Source: Bacteroidales bacterium (GTDB taxonomy: Bacteria > Bacteroidota > Bacteroidia > Bacteroidales > VadinHA17). From it: a stretch of DNA of 42,365 nt. The notes under the pieces are model-generated. The model was not told the origin of the DNA. It made no database searches and saw only the letters and a program-made list of their open reading frames with translations. The position numbers and the translations under genes were made by a program. Every line of letters starts with the position of its first letter. Position 1 is the first letter of the stretch. The stretch is taken from the NCBI GenBank assembly GCA_009877105.1, contig WXFD01000009.1, positions 1 to 42,365 on the forward strand. The letters are read 5' to 3'. This document shows, in pieces, positions 8,772-17,304 of the stretch.

Positions 8772-9542
8772 ATGAAAAAAGTCTATCTATCCGGCATCCT
8801 TCTATTGCTGGGTATTACTGTTATGGCACAGACCGGACAAGTACCTTCCGGGCCGGCTCCCATGAAACCGGAAATGACAGAGTTCTATGAGCCGGAAGTA
8901 AGAGTTGTACAGCCCGCGACAATTTTGGGTATGGCGCCTTCAGATGCGATTATTTTGTTCGACGGGAATGATATTAACCGCGAGTGGGAGGACAGTGAGG
9001 GAAAACCGACCAGATGGGTTGTCAGGGATGGAGCCCTGGTTTGCGTGAAAGGAGCAGGCATAATCCGGACAAAAAGGAAATTCAATGATTTCCAGCTTCA
9101 TATTGAATGGAGGACACCCGCTGAAGTTGTTGGAGACGGGCAGGGCAGGGGTAACAGCGGAGTTTTCCTGCAGGGCCTCTACGAGGTTCAGGTCCTTGAC
9201 AGTTATAATAACCGAACATACAGACAGGGCCAGGCAGGCAGTATTTACAAACAATATGCCCCCCTGGTAAATGCCAGCAGAAAACCAGGCGAATGGCAGA
9301 CCTATGATATTATATATACTGCTCCCCGGTTTTCATCGGACAGTACTCAATATTTCACACCGCCGCGGGTAACGGTATTACATAATGGTGTCCTGATTCA
9401 GAACAATGTCAGCTTGCGGGGACCTACTTTATACATTGGTATCCCGGAATATTCCATCCGGAAGCATGGAGCGGAACCCCTTGTTCTTCAGGATCATGGT
9501 GATCCGGTAGCCTTCAGGAATATATGGATCAGGGAACTGTGA
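8772..9542 (+). CDS. DUF1080 (3-keto-disaccharide hydrolase family) exported protein
   Basis: 256 aa with a type I signal peptide (MKKVYLSGILLLLGITVMAQ). The DUF1080 domain (PF06439) fills about residues 55-255: AIILFDGNDI at the start, RGNSGVFLQG and YEVQVLDSY in the middle, VLQDHGDPVAFRNIWIREL at the end. The concanavalin-like beta-sandwich family includes enzymes that cleave 3-keto-glycosides made by Gfo/Idh/MocA oxidoreductases. The next gene is such an oxidoreductase, and a second DUF1080 gene follows it. A periplasmic location is likely. Family identity is firm; the reaction here is inferred from context. Confidence 0.9.
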   Translation: MKKVYLSGILLLLGITVMAQTGQVPSGPAPMKPEMTEFYEPEVRVVQPATILGMAPSDAIILFDGNDINREWEDSEGKPTRWVVRDGALVCVKGAGIIRTKRKFNDFQLHIEWRTPAEVVGDGQGRGNSGVFLQGLYEVQVLDSYNNRTYRQGQAGSIYKQYAPLVNASRKPGEWQTYDIIYTAPRFSSDSTQYFTPPRVTVLHNGVLIQNNVSLRGPTLYIGIPEYSIRKHGAEPLVLQDHGDPVAFRNIWIREL

Positions 9543-9651
9543 AGATGCCGGTTTTAATTTGAATCCCTAAATGATTAATAATGATTTTAATTCAGAAATT
9601 ACTAATTTTACATGTCTTTCAATTCCTCTTAAAACTTTAAAAAACCTTACA

Positions 9652-11142
9652 ATGAAAGAAAATTCTAAAAACATTACGCGACGCGATTTTATTGGGAAGA
9701 CCGGTTCACTTGCAGCTGGCCTTACAATACTTCCCAGCACTGTTATAAGTGGTTTCGGATACCGCGCTCCAAGTGACAAGCTTAACATCGCAATAGTAGG
9801 AATAGGAGGGATGGGCAACTCAAATCTTAAGAATGTTGCACCTACCGAGAATATTGTAGCTCTGTGTGATGTTGACTGGGGATATTCAAAGAAGGTCTTT
9901 GAAGCCAATCCAAAGGCAAAAGCATACTGGGATTGGCGGAAGATGTACGATGAAATGGGTAAGTCGATCGATGCAGTGATGGTTGCCACCGCCGATCACA
10001 CACATGCCATTATTTCAGCACATGCAATAACAATGGGTAAGCACGTTTATTTGCAGAAACCGCTTACCCACTCTGTTTATGAGTCGAGATTACTGACCAG
10101 GCTTGCTGCAAAGTATAAGGTGGCAACCCAAATGGGTAACCAGGGTTCTTCTGATGAAGGCGTGAGCCAGACAATAGAATGGCTTCAGGCCGGAGAGATC
10201 GGCGATGTGAGAAAAGTGGAAGCTTTCACTGACAGGCCCATCTGGCCGCAGGGATTGAATACTCCGAAAGGTGAATGGGTCCCGGAAACCTTAAACTGGG
10301 ATCTCTTTGTCGGTCCTGCAAAAATGCGTCCCTACAACAGCCTCTACACCCCCTGGAACTGGCGTGGCTGGTGGGATTTCGGTACTGGCGCTCTGGGCGA
10401 TATGGCATGCCATGTTCTTCATCCGGTTTTCAAGGGACTGAAACTCCAGTATCCGATCAGGGTTCAGGGCAGTTCCACCCTGCTGCTGACTGATTGTGCT
10501 CCAAATGCACAGATGGTCACACTGGTGTATCCTGAAAGAGTTGCACCGCGAAATGCCAAAATGAAACTCCCCCAGGTAGAAGTCATTTGGTATGATGGCG
10601 GACTCCAGCCACCTAAACCTGCCGGATGGCCTGCCGGGAAAAACATGAATGATGCAGGCGGCGGAGTAATTTTCCACGGGACGAAGGACAAGCTTATCTG
10701 CGGCTGTTATGGAAAAGATCCATGGCTGCTCTCGGGTCGCAAACCGGTTGTTCCAAAAACGGAAAGAAGAATAGAAAATGCCATGAGGGGCGGACACGAA
10801 ATGGACTGGGTAAGGGCCTGCAAAGAAAGTCCGGAAAACCGCGTCCCGACAAAATCTGACTTTGCGGAAGCAGGACCATTCAACGAAATGGTTGTAATGG
10901 GGGTACTGGCCGTAAGACTTCAGGGCCTCAATAAGGAGCTGGAATGGAACGGGGAAAAGATGGAATTCACAAATATCGGACGGGAAGAGAATGTCAGGCT
11001 TACAATATCCGACAATTTTGAAATAATTGACGGTGACCCCAGATTCAACCGGCCTAATATTACAATTAATGCATGGGATTTTGCCACGGAAATGGTCAAG
11101 CATACTTACCGTTCCGGATGGTCACTTCCTGATATGCCCTGA
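9652..11142 (+). CDS. Gfo/Idh/MocA family oxidoreductase, Tat-exported
   Basis: 496 aa from the chosen ATG at 9652. An in-frame ATG at 9571 would add 27 residues that block a normal signal sequence, whereas the 9652 start gives a Tat signal (TRRDFIG at residues 9-15, then GSLAAGLTIL). The Rossmann motif VGIGGMG (49-55) binds NAD(P). The usual EKP motif of this superfamily is QKP (VYLQKPLTH, 134-140), as in many exported Bacteroidota and Planctomycetes members. The C-terminal domain ends near a conserved TGALGDMACH and later GGHEMDW. Such exported enzymes can oxidise or reduce glycosides at C3 with tightly bound cofactor. It sits between two DUF1080 genes (gaps of 109 and 31 bp), pointing to joint processing of a 3-keto sugar. 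Confidence 0.92.
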   Translation: MKENSKNITRRDFIGKTGSLAAGLTILPSTVISGFGYRAPSDKLNIAIVGIGGMGNSNLKNVAPTENIVALCDVDWGYSKKVFEANPKAKAYWDWRKMYDEMGKSIDAVMVATADHTHAIISAHAITMGKHVYLQKPLTHSVYESRLLTRLAAKYKVATQMGNQGSSDEGVSQTIEWLQAGEIGDVRKVEAFTDRPIWPQGLNTPKGEWVPETLNWDLFVGPAKMRPYNSLYTPWNWRGWWDFGTGALGDMACHVLHPVFKGLKLQYPIRVQGSSTLLLTDCAPNAQMVTLVYPERVAPRNAKMKLPQVEVIWYDGGLQPPKPAGWPAGKNMNDAGGGVIFHGTKDKLICGCYGKDPWLLSGRKPVVPKTERRIENAMRGGHEMDWVRACKESPENRVPTKSDFAEAGPFNEMVVMGVLAVRLQGLNKELEWNGEKMEFTNIGREENVRLTISDNFEIIDGDPRFNRPNITINAWDFATEMVKHTYRSGWSLPDMP

Positions 11143-11173
11143 AATTGTATTTTTAATCATTAAATTATAAAAT

Positions 11174-11920
11174 ATGAGATTGTTAAACATTTTTATTGCA
11201 GCTGTTTTGGTTTTCGGACTTTCAACATCATGCGGGTCAAAAGGAAAAAAGGCTGAGACCACCCAGAAGGCAGCCGCTGAAGCAGAAGGATGGACAGTTC
11301 TCTTTGACGGAACATCCACTGCCGGCTGGCGCGGATACAATAAACCATCATTCCCCGAAAAGGGATGGGAGGTTGTCGACGGAACACTACATTGTATCGG
11401 ATCCGGCGCCGGTGAGGCAGGCGGATCCGGAGGTGACATAATTTATGACAAAAAATTCGGCAACTTCGAATTGTCGCTTGAATGGAAAATCTCCCAGGGA
11501 GGGAACAGCGGTATTTTCATCCTGGCACAGGAAATACCCGGTGAACCAATCTACAAATCGTCTCCCGAGATGCAGATCCTGGACAACGACAGGCATCCTG
11601 ACGCAAAACTTGGAGTAAACGGTAACAGAATGGCAGGATCATTATATGATCTCATTCCCGCGGTACCCCAGAATACAAAGCCTGCCGGCGAATGGAACCA
11701 GGTGGGAATACTATGTTACCAGGGAACTGTTGTTTTTAAATCGAACGGGGTTAATGTTGTTGAATTCCATCTCTGGACAGACGAATGGAAAAAAATGGTT
11801 GCAAATTCCAAGTTCAAGGATTGGGAGTGGTTCATAAATCCGGCCAGGGAAGGATACATAGGTCTGCAGGATCATGGGAACGATGTCTGGTTCAGGAATA
11901 TAAAAATCAAGGAAATGTAA
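11174..11920 (+). CDS. DUF1080 (3-keto-disaccharide hydrolase family) lipoprotein
   Basis: 248 aa. Lipoprotein signal with Cys20 (LSTSC), then a Lys/Ala/Glu-rich linker to about residue 38. The DUF1080 domain runs from WTVLFDGTSTAGWRG to RNIKIKEM, with GNSGIFI, EMQILDND and GYIGLQDHGNDVWFRN visible. It differs from the first DUF1080 protein in being lipid-anchored and in carrying longer loops (AGEAGGSGG), so the two are probably not simple duplicates and may act on different 3-keto products or at different sites in the envelope. It is the last gene of the cassette and ends 20 bp before a strong terminator. Confidence 0.9.
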   Translation: MRLLNIFIAAVLVFGLSTSCGSKGKKAETTQKAAAEAEGWTVLFDGTSTAGWRGYNKPSFPEKGWEVVDGTLHCIGSGAGEAGGSGGDIIYDKKFGNFELSLEWKISQGGNSGIFILAQEIPGEPIYKSSPEMQILDNDRHPDAKLGVNGNRMAGSLYDLIPAVPQNTKPAGEWNQVGILCYQGTVVFKSNGVNVVEFHLWTDEWKKMVANSKFKDWEWFINPAREGYIGLQDHGNDVWFRNIKIKEM

Positions 11921-11940
11921 GAGTACCGGGCTTCCGGGAT

Positions 11941-11975
11941 GCGGGAACACCATTAACGGTGTTCCCGCTTTTTTT
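11941..11975 (+). terminator. intrinsic terminator after the DUF1080 cassette
   Basis: A perfect 11-bp stem GCGGGAACACC (11941-11951) and GGTGTTCCCGC (11958-11968) with a 6-nt loop ATTAAC, followed by seven T (11969-11975). It closes plus-strand transcription. The T-run overlaps the stop codon of the convergent HD-domain gene. In the minus direction the stem lacks a T-tract, so it should act mainly one way. Confidence 0.9.
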
Positions 11976-12555
11976 ACATGCTCCCCTTCAGCCCTGTTTC
12001 TTCTGCAACCTCTCTCATCCCAAGTATACAATCATTTATCAGTTCATCAAGTGATATTCCGAGCATTGCGGCACCCTTTTCGATGATTTTCCTGTCGACA
12101 CCGGCAGCGAACCTCCTGTCGTTCCATTTTTTCTTAACCGATCTGACTTCCATATCCAGAACACTCCTGGAAGGCCTGACCAGGGCGCTTGTCGCTACAA
12201 GACCCGTCAGCTCATCAATGGCATACAGCGTTCTTTCCAGTTGCGAAAGCGGTTCAACGTCGGTTACAATTCCCCAGCCATGGCTTAAAGCAGCCCTTAT
12301 ATAGTCATCAGGCCAGTTGTTCTCCCGTAATATCTTTTCGGTCATCCTGCAGTGCTGATCAGGATACATTTCATAATCCAGGTCATGAATCAGACCAATA
12401 ATCCCCCACCTTTCAACATCTTCCCCTGCTTTCGCTGCCATGTGACGCATTACACCCTCCACCGCATACGCATGCCTGAGAAGACTGTCAGTTTTATTGT
12501 ATTTTTTCAGCAATGCGAGAGCCTGCTCCCTGGTCGGAATTTGTTTATTCGTCAT
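11974..12555 (-). CDS. HD-domain hydrolase family protein
   Basis: 193 aa. It carries the metal-binding HD pattern: His28 (LLRHAY), His57-Asp58 (LIHDLDYE), His92 (ALSHGWG) and Asp114 (YAIDELTG). This is a compact stand-alone HD phosphohydrolase related to HDIG proteins; the substrate is unknown. It lies 40 bp downstream of the C25 protease gene on the same strand and could share its transcript, but nothing links the two functionally. Its stop codon sits within the T-run of the convergent terminator. Confidence 0.85.
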   Translation of the reverse strand: MTNKQIPTREQALALLKKYNKTDSLLRHAYAVEGVMRHMAAKAGEDVERWGIIGLIHDLDYEMYPDQHCRMTEKILRENNWPDDYIRAALSHGWGIVTDVEPLSQLERTLYAIDELTGLVATSALVRPSRSVLDMEVRSVKKKWNDRRFAAGVDRKIIEKGAAMLGISLDELINDCILGMREVAEETGLKGSM

Positions 12556-12595
12556 AAATGTTCTGCGTATTTTGGAGTACTATTATCCCGACAAT

Positions 12596-15500
12596 TCATT
12601 GTTCCATCCTGATCACAGGTATCACCTTATAGATCCGTTTTCCACGAACCGACAGAAAATACATTGAAGTACCCAGTTTCGGTATTGGAAGTTCAATAAG
12701 ATTCTCACCTGCACTAATCTCGTGAAATGAGGTCATAACGTTTTTTCCGGCAAGATCAGTTAAACTGATGGTAATCCTGCCTGTCATATTGGATGAAACG
12801 GAAACATACAATCTTTCGCCGAAAGGATTTGGATAGACAACGACATCTTCTTCAAGTTCGTTGTTTATGATACTGATTCTGAGAGTATCGTTTAACAGGT
12901 AATCGTCGCCGTCGCCATATGCGTAAACAACAATTTCATACAAACCGTTCCTGTCAAGATCAGCCCTGGTATCAAAAGTCACGGTCACCGAATCCTGGTT
13001 GGGATAAAGTATCACAGGAAAAAACTGATGAACTGGTGCCTCCTTGTTTACCTGGTAGGCAAGACTGACCCCTGACAATGTATCCCTACCCTGGTTAAGA
13101 AGCCTGACAGATACCATTTCCAGGCCCAAAAGATCCTTCTGATAGGGGCTAATAATTCTGGCAAGGTCCAAATCCCTTTTAACATATTTAAGCGGGCTTG
13201 TCCCTGAAAAATCAATCAGATCTACCCATGCACAGTCAGCTCCCTGCGAAACTGAGTTGTCCTTTTTATAAATCCATTCCATATCATTTATTCCTGCAGG
13301 AACTTTTACGGCTTTCCTCAGCCAGGCAGTTTCACCTGATGCCTTTAACATCTCCGAACCATTCAGTTTGAACTGCAAATAATCATAGTTCAGCTCTGAC
13401 GACACCTTGTAGTAGAATGCCAGGGAATCATCTTCGGGATACAATGTTCTGATTCTTAGGATTGTAGCTCCATTGTGACCTATTCTCCCCGATCTTGCAG
13501 ACATATTCCCGTCGTAGGAGTCGGTACGGGTGACCTGCCATGGCACCGGATCAAAGTTGATCCAGGGAAAAACATCGAAGCCGGATGATTCGAAACTCTC
13601 CCTTACCCTGCCCACCCTTAGGGTAAAATCCCTGTTAACTATGTATGGGGTACAATCGAGTGTTGAAAGAAGAGAAATATAGTCCCCGAACATTGCTGTT
13701 TCAGATAGTTTAACCCTCACGGTGATAAGTGAATTTTTACCGAACTGAAGGACTCCTGATTTTATGTTGGAATCTGGAACGGTCAGGGCAGAATTGAAGT
13801 TCCTGATCCCGAAATATCCTGAAACGTCACTGCTGCCATAATTCCTGACCTGAAATACCAGGTTAAAGGTTTCACCGGGATCGGCGACTGAGTTATTGTT
13901 TCCTTCTTCGGAATCATCGATCAGGCAATTAACAATTTCAAGGACCGGAGCATGTATGGTTATGTCTGTTTTAAATCTTTTCTCACCCCTGTCATCCCTG
14001 AGAATAAGATCGAGAGTTATAATTCCCTGGTCAGGTACTTCTTCTGCTAACTTTATTTCAAGCTTATCGCGAAGCTCGATCTCCGATTTTCCCCTTAGTG
14101 TTCCGATCACTGCGTTCCCTTTCACAATTGTAACCCAGGGTGATGAGGAAGTAATGCGTGCAGTAAGATTAGTGGCATCGGATTCACCCAGGTTGCTTAT
14201 TGTAAAATTCGGGAAAACAGTTTCTCCGTAATCCGCTTTTTGGTTATTGTTGCCTAAACTGTCTATTAAAGAGATTTTGCTCAGATTTAAGAATTCTCCG
14301 GCAATGCTGGAGAAGTATATTGTTTTGATCAGCGGGATTTTATTCTGACCTGTAAGGACCACAAGGCAGGAATCGTTGTGAATACCCTGGAAATCCAATA
14401 CTGCAGAACCGGACGGACTTAAAAAGGAGGCATCGAGCAGCTGGCCCCTCCGGGATATTGCCATGTATGAAAAAGGCTCACCCGTTATTGCAAGTGACCG
14501 TATTCCAACTGGCAGGGTATCGGGGATTGAAATGTTGAATCTGCCGGGAGTTCCGATATATGGGGTAAGGCTGGGATCTCCTATTAATGAATAGGTTTCC
14601 CAGTAATACTTTTTGCGCAGGGAAGAAGTTGAGCTGACTGCCAGGTTGCCGGCGAAATTGACCTGGCCCATTGTTGTGTACCATTCAGACGGAGCTTCTC
14701 CATGAGTGTGGAAAAGCCTGTCGTAAGCTCCCAAACCTGTTTCGTTGTATTTCGGATCTGAACCCGGCATGCCTGCGCCTACAGCCCAGTTAAAGTCCTC
14801 ATCCCAGTAAGAGTCGTTGGAGCAACCTATAAAACCAATTGCCCCCTTGTTTGTTGCAAGCACAAATTTGTTGCCCAACGAAGTTGAATCATTAAACTGA
14901 GCGGTCCGGCAGGCATTGCTTATTACAAAAGGATACATACCCTCATTCTTCAGTTTCCTGATGTCATCCGATTTAAATTCCAGATGGAGCCATCCCGACT
15001 TGACTCCGTGTCCGGTATAATTAATAAAAGATAATCCTCTGTTTATAAGTGCTATCAATGAATCTTTCCTTGTATGTCCTTCGGGATAATAAAAAGGGTA
15101 AGGTTCAATCCTGTTTTCAGGTTTCAGATAATTTGTCACTGCATACTTGATCTGACCGTTCATGTAACTGGCATAATTCTCATCTTTCCCTGCCAGTGCC
15201 AGTGCTTTTGAATAAAACTTATTTGATTCGGCAAATCCGAATTTTTCATACTGAATAATCTTGTTTATGACCGACTTTACTTCCGTTGTGTCGGCAGCAG
15301 GTATCCTGCCTATAAACAGGTCGGGAATATAATCGCCTCCACCGTCAAATTCCCCGTAATACATGTCGCTTATATTGACAGAACCAAACGCAGGAACCTT
15401 TTCAACATCGCCGATTATAAGAAGATATTCCGGTGAATTTCCTGAAGCCCTGAGCGAATTGTAAGCTAAAGCTATTGAACTCTTTATTTCCTCAGCACTG

Positions 15501-16363
15501 TTACCCGCATCTCCGGTATAGATTACCGTGACCCTGAATCCTTTCTGGGTTTTCCATAAAACAAGAGGCTTCAGATGTTTCCTGAAAGCAGTATCGCTTA
15601 CTATAATCATGCCTACCGGTTTGGTTGAATAACCGGTAATATAATTATCGGGATAGTAATTAAGAACGCCTTTTTCAAGTACCTGATTAAAAGCTACTGA
15701 TTCATAGTCAGAAACCTTTGAAATACCTGATGACTCACCTGAGAAACTGACTTCAATCCTCATCGAAGTGATTATTTCAATGCTATTCTTTGCCGGGTTA
15801 TACTTTACCGGCGAAATGATGAGATTTGATAATTTCCTTTCCCTTATTTTGCCAAGATGTTCAATCCTGACCGTATCGGATTGCAATGTTCCGGCAGATG
15901 CATAGGCCTTTTTGTCCATTATAAATTCCCGCCTTTCTCCCGTGTTTGCTTTTTTTGATTCCCCGTATTGGGCTGGCATCAGAATACCTTTAATTTCTTT
16001 TTCCGAAGGCCTGATCCTGGTTGAACGGACATTGCTGATCCGGATGCGCGGCATACTGCCTTCCGGAGCTGTGATCAACCTTTGAAAAACAGGTAATTCA
16101 GGCTTGCCCGGATCGGTACTCAAATTATGTCCGGGGATTGAGATCCGGTAAAAACTGCCATTCTCATTTGTTATGGAATAAATATCCAGCTCTGATAATG
16201 AATAATTTATAACGATTGAATTTCTTCCGGGCAGAATACTGGTTTCCTGCAAATCACCCTTGAACTGGTATTTGTGAGATTTTCCTGTTTGACTATAGAC
16301 CGGTGAGGATACAAACAGGAGAAAAATTAGTGACTTTAATACTGTGCGCGTCTCCAAATACAT
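12596..16363 (-). CDS. gingipain-like C25 cysteine protease with T9SS sorting domain
   Basis: 1255 aa. Signal peptide (residues 1-24, ending PVYSQ), then a propeptide-like region to about 245 (KPELPVFQRLITAPEGSMPR). The peptidase C25 domain spans about 250-605. His452 in NYTGHG and Cys485 in ISNAC are the expected dyad, 33 residues apart as in RgpB gingipain. Downstream lie two CARDB-like repeats (GETVFPNFTISNLG near 713, GETFNLVFQVRNYG near 830), an adhesin/MAM-like domain (FESSGFDVFPW, about 923-1055), and a type A T9SS C-terminal domain (VVVYPNPFGERLYVS from 1174 to the end). It is secreted through the T9SS and anchored or released at the cell surface. Substrate specificity (Arg, Lys or other) is not readable. 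Confidence 0.93.
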   Translation of the reverse strand: MYLETRTVLKSLIFLLFVSSPVYSQTGKSHKYQFKGDLQETSILPGRNSIVINYSLSELDIYSITNENGSFYRISIPGHNLSTDPGKPELPVFQRLITAPEGSMPRIRISNVRSTRIRPSEKEIKGILMPAQYGESKKANTGERREFIMDKKAYASAGTLQSDTVRIEHLGKIRERKLSNLIISPVKYNPAKNSIEIITSMRIEVSFSGESSGISKVSDYESVAFNQVLEKGVLNYYPDNYITGYSTKPVGMIIVSDTAFRKHLKPLVLWKTQKGFRVTVIYTGDAGNSAEEIKSSIALAYNSLRASGNSPEYLLIIGDVEKVPAFGSVNISDMYYGEFDGGGDYIPDLFIGRIPAADTTEVKSVINKIIQYEKFGFAESNKFYSKALALAGKDENYASYMNGQIKYAVTNYLKPENRIEPYPFYYPEGHTRKDSLIALINRGLSFINYTGHGVKSGWLHLEFKSDDIRKLKNEGMYPFVISNACRTAQFNDSTSLGNKFVLATNKGAIGFIGCSNDSYWDEDFNWAVGAGMPGSDPKYNETGLGAYDRLFHTHGEAPSEWYTTMGQVNFAGNLAVSSTSSLRKKYYWETYSLIGDPSLTPYIGTPGRFNISIPDTLPVGIRSLAITGEPFSYMAISRRGQLLDASFLSPSGSAVLDFQGIHNDSCLVVLTGQNKIPLIKTIYFSSIAGEFLNLSKISLIDSLGNNNQKADYGETVFPNFTISNLGESDATNLTARITSSSPWVTIVKGNAVIGTLRGKSEIELRDKLEIKLAEEVPDQGIITLDLILRDDRGEKRFKTDITIHAPVLEIVNCLIDDSEEGNNNSVADPGETFNLVFQVRNYGSSDVSGYFGIRNFNSALTVPDSNIKSGVLQFGKNSLITVRVKLSETAMFGDYISLLSTLDCTPYIVNRDFTLRVGRVRESFESSGFDVFPWINFDPVPWQVTRTDSYDGNMSARSGRIGHNGATILRIRTLYPEDDSLAFYYKVSSELNYDYLQFKLNGSEMLKASGETAWLRKAVKVPAGINDMEWIYKKDNSVSQGADCAWVDLIDFSGTSPLKYVKRDLDLARIISPYQKDLLGLEMVSVRLLNQGRDTLSGVSLAYQVNKEAPVHQFFPVILYPNQDSVTVTFDTRADLDRNGLYEIVVYAYGDGDDYLLNDTLRISIINNELEEDVVVYPNPFGERLYVSVSSNMTGRITISLTDLAGKNVMTSFHEISAGENLIELPIPKLGTSMYFLSVRGKRIYKVIPVIRMEQ

Positions 16364-16443
16364 TAATGTTAATTAATTAACACTACAGCCCTGATTCAGT
16401 TTGCATACAAATAAAAATTTCAATCTCTACCCCGAATTAAACA

Positions 16444-16451
16444 CAAAGATA
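16444..16451 (-). promoter_or_regulatory. candidate -7 element for the C25 protease
   Basis: On the minus strand this reads TATCTTTG, an exact match to TAnnTTTG. No good TTTG lies 19-21 nt further upstream. The predicted start, near 16437, gives a leader of about 75 nt. It faces the divergent promoter of the MBL-fold gene. Confidence 0.35.
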
Positions 16452-16467
16452 ATGTAAAAGGTTCATG

Positions 16468-16475
16468 TATATTTG
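16468..16475 (+). promoter_or_regulatory. candidate -7 element for the MBL-fold gene
   Basis: TATATTTG matches TAnnTTTG exactly; the -33 region is weak. The predicted start near 16482 falls downstream of in-frame ATGs at 16465 and 16480, which argues for translation from 16498. Confidence 0.4.
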
Positions 16476-16497
16476 TATTATGGATTTATATTGCAAA

Positions 16498-17250
16498 ATG
16501 AAAAAAATGAAATCACGGGTTCTGATATTAATAAGTGTAACAATATTTTACTTTACAATGACAGCTGCCGCTTTTTCCCAGAAGATGCCTGAAGTTGACA
16601 GAATTCATACTTCAGCCGGCGATGTTGAAATGTTCTTCATCGGCCATGGTTCGCTTATGTTCCGGCATGAGGGTTTTGTAATTCACATTGATCCCGTTAG
16701 CAGTTCCGGTAACTATGAAGGGCTGCCTGCTGCAGACCTGGTTCTGGTAACCCATGAACACTATGATCATCTTGATACTGATTTGATAAAAAAGCTCCGG
16801 AAAAAGGAAACAGTACTTATCTGCAACCCGGCATCAGCTCCGGAATTGCCGGGAAGCAGGATAATGAAAGCAGGTGACAAAGTAATTGTCAGCAACATCA
16901 CCATTGAAGCCGTACCTGCCTACAACATCGTGCATGAACGTGCAAAGGGCCAGCCCTTTCATCCTAAGGGATCAGGGAACGGATATGTAATTTCAATAGC
17001 AGATAAACGATTCTATGTGGCAGGCGATACCGAAAATATTCCTGAAATGAAGAATCTCAGTAATATTGATGTTGCATTCCTTCCGATGAACCTGCCTTAC
17101 ACCATGACCCCTGAAATGGTTGCCGATGCTGCAAAGACCTTTAAACCCGCGATCCTCTATCCGTATCATTACGGAGAGACAAACACCGGGGAAATCAAAA
17201 GACTATTGAAGGATACCGGGATCGAAGTAAGAATCAGGGAGCTGAAATAA
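16498..17250 (+). CDS. exported metallo-beta-lactamase-fold hydrolase
   Basis: 250 aa from ATG 16498. In-frame ATGs at 16465 and 16480 would add residues before the basic start of the signal peptide (MKKMKSR, then ILISVTIFYFTMTAAAFSQ), and a promoter element overlaps that segment. The zinc motif is THEHYDHLD (HxHxDH). Further MBL ligands are likely the His in PAYNIVHER, the Asp in VAGDTEN, and the His in YPYHYGE near the C-terminus. It resembles the UlaG-like/UPF0173 branch, but exported. The substrate is unknown; cyclic nucleotides, lactones or phosphodiesters are all possible. Confidence 0.85.
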   Translation: MKKMKSRVLILISVTIFYFTMTAAAFSQKMPEVDRIHTSAGDVEMFFIGHGSLMFRHEGFVIHIDPVSSSGNYEGLPAADLVLVTHEHYDHLDTDLIKKLRKKETVLICNPASAPELPGSRIMKAGDKVIVSNITIEAVPAYNIVHERAKGQPFHPKGSGNGYVISIADKRFYVAGDTENIPEMKNLSNIDVAFLPMNLPYTMTPEMVADAAKTFKPAILYPYHYGETNTGEIKRLLKDTGIEVRIRELK

Positions 17251-17304
17251 CCTGTCTGTGTCAATGACATGGCAGGCCATATCGGCAATCTTCTTTTCTG
17301 ACCC

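Noticed and set aside
9571..9651. Earlier start for the Gfo/Idh/MocA gene at ATG 9571
   Set aside because: It would place 27 polar residues before the Tat motif, whereas ATG 9652 puts TRRDFIG at the expected distance from the N-terminus.
10291..11103. Long minus-strand frame of 270 codons opposite the oxidoreductase gene
   Set aside because: It lies wholly antisense to a well-supported Gfo/Idh/MocA gene; composition is rich in Cys, Phe and His, as expected of an antisense shadow.
16465..16497. Earlier starts (16465, 16480) for the MBL-fold gene
   Set aside because: A TATATTTG promoter element overlaps this segment, and the extra residues precede a normal signal peptide beginning at 16498.
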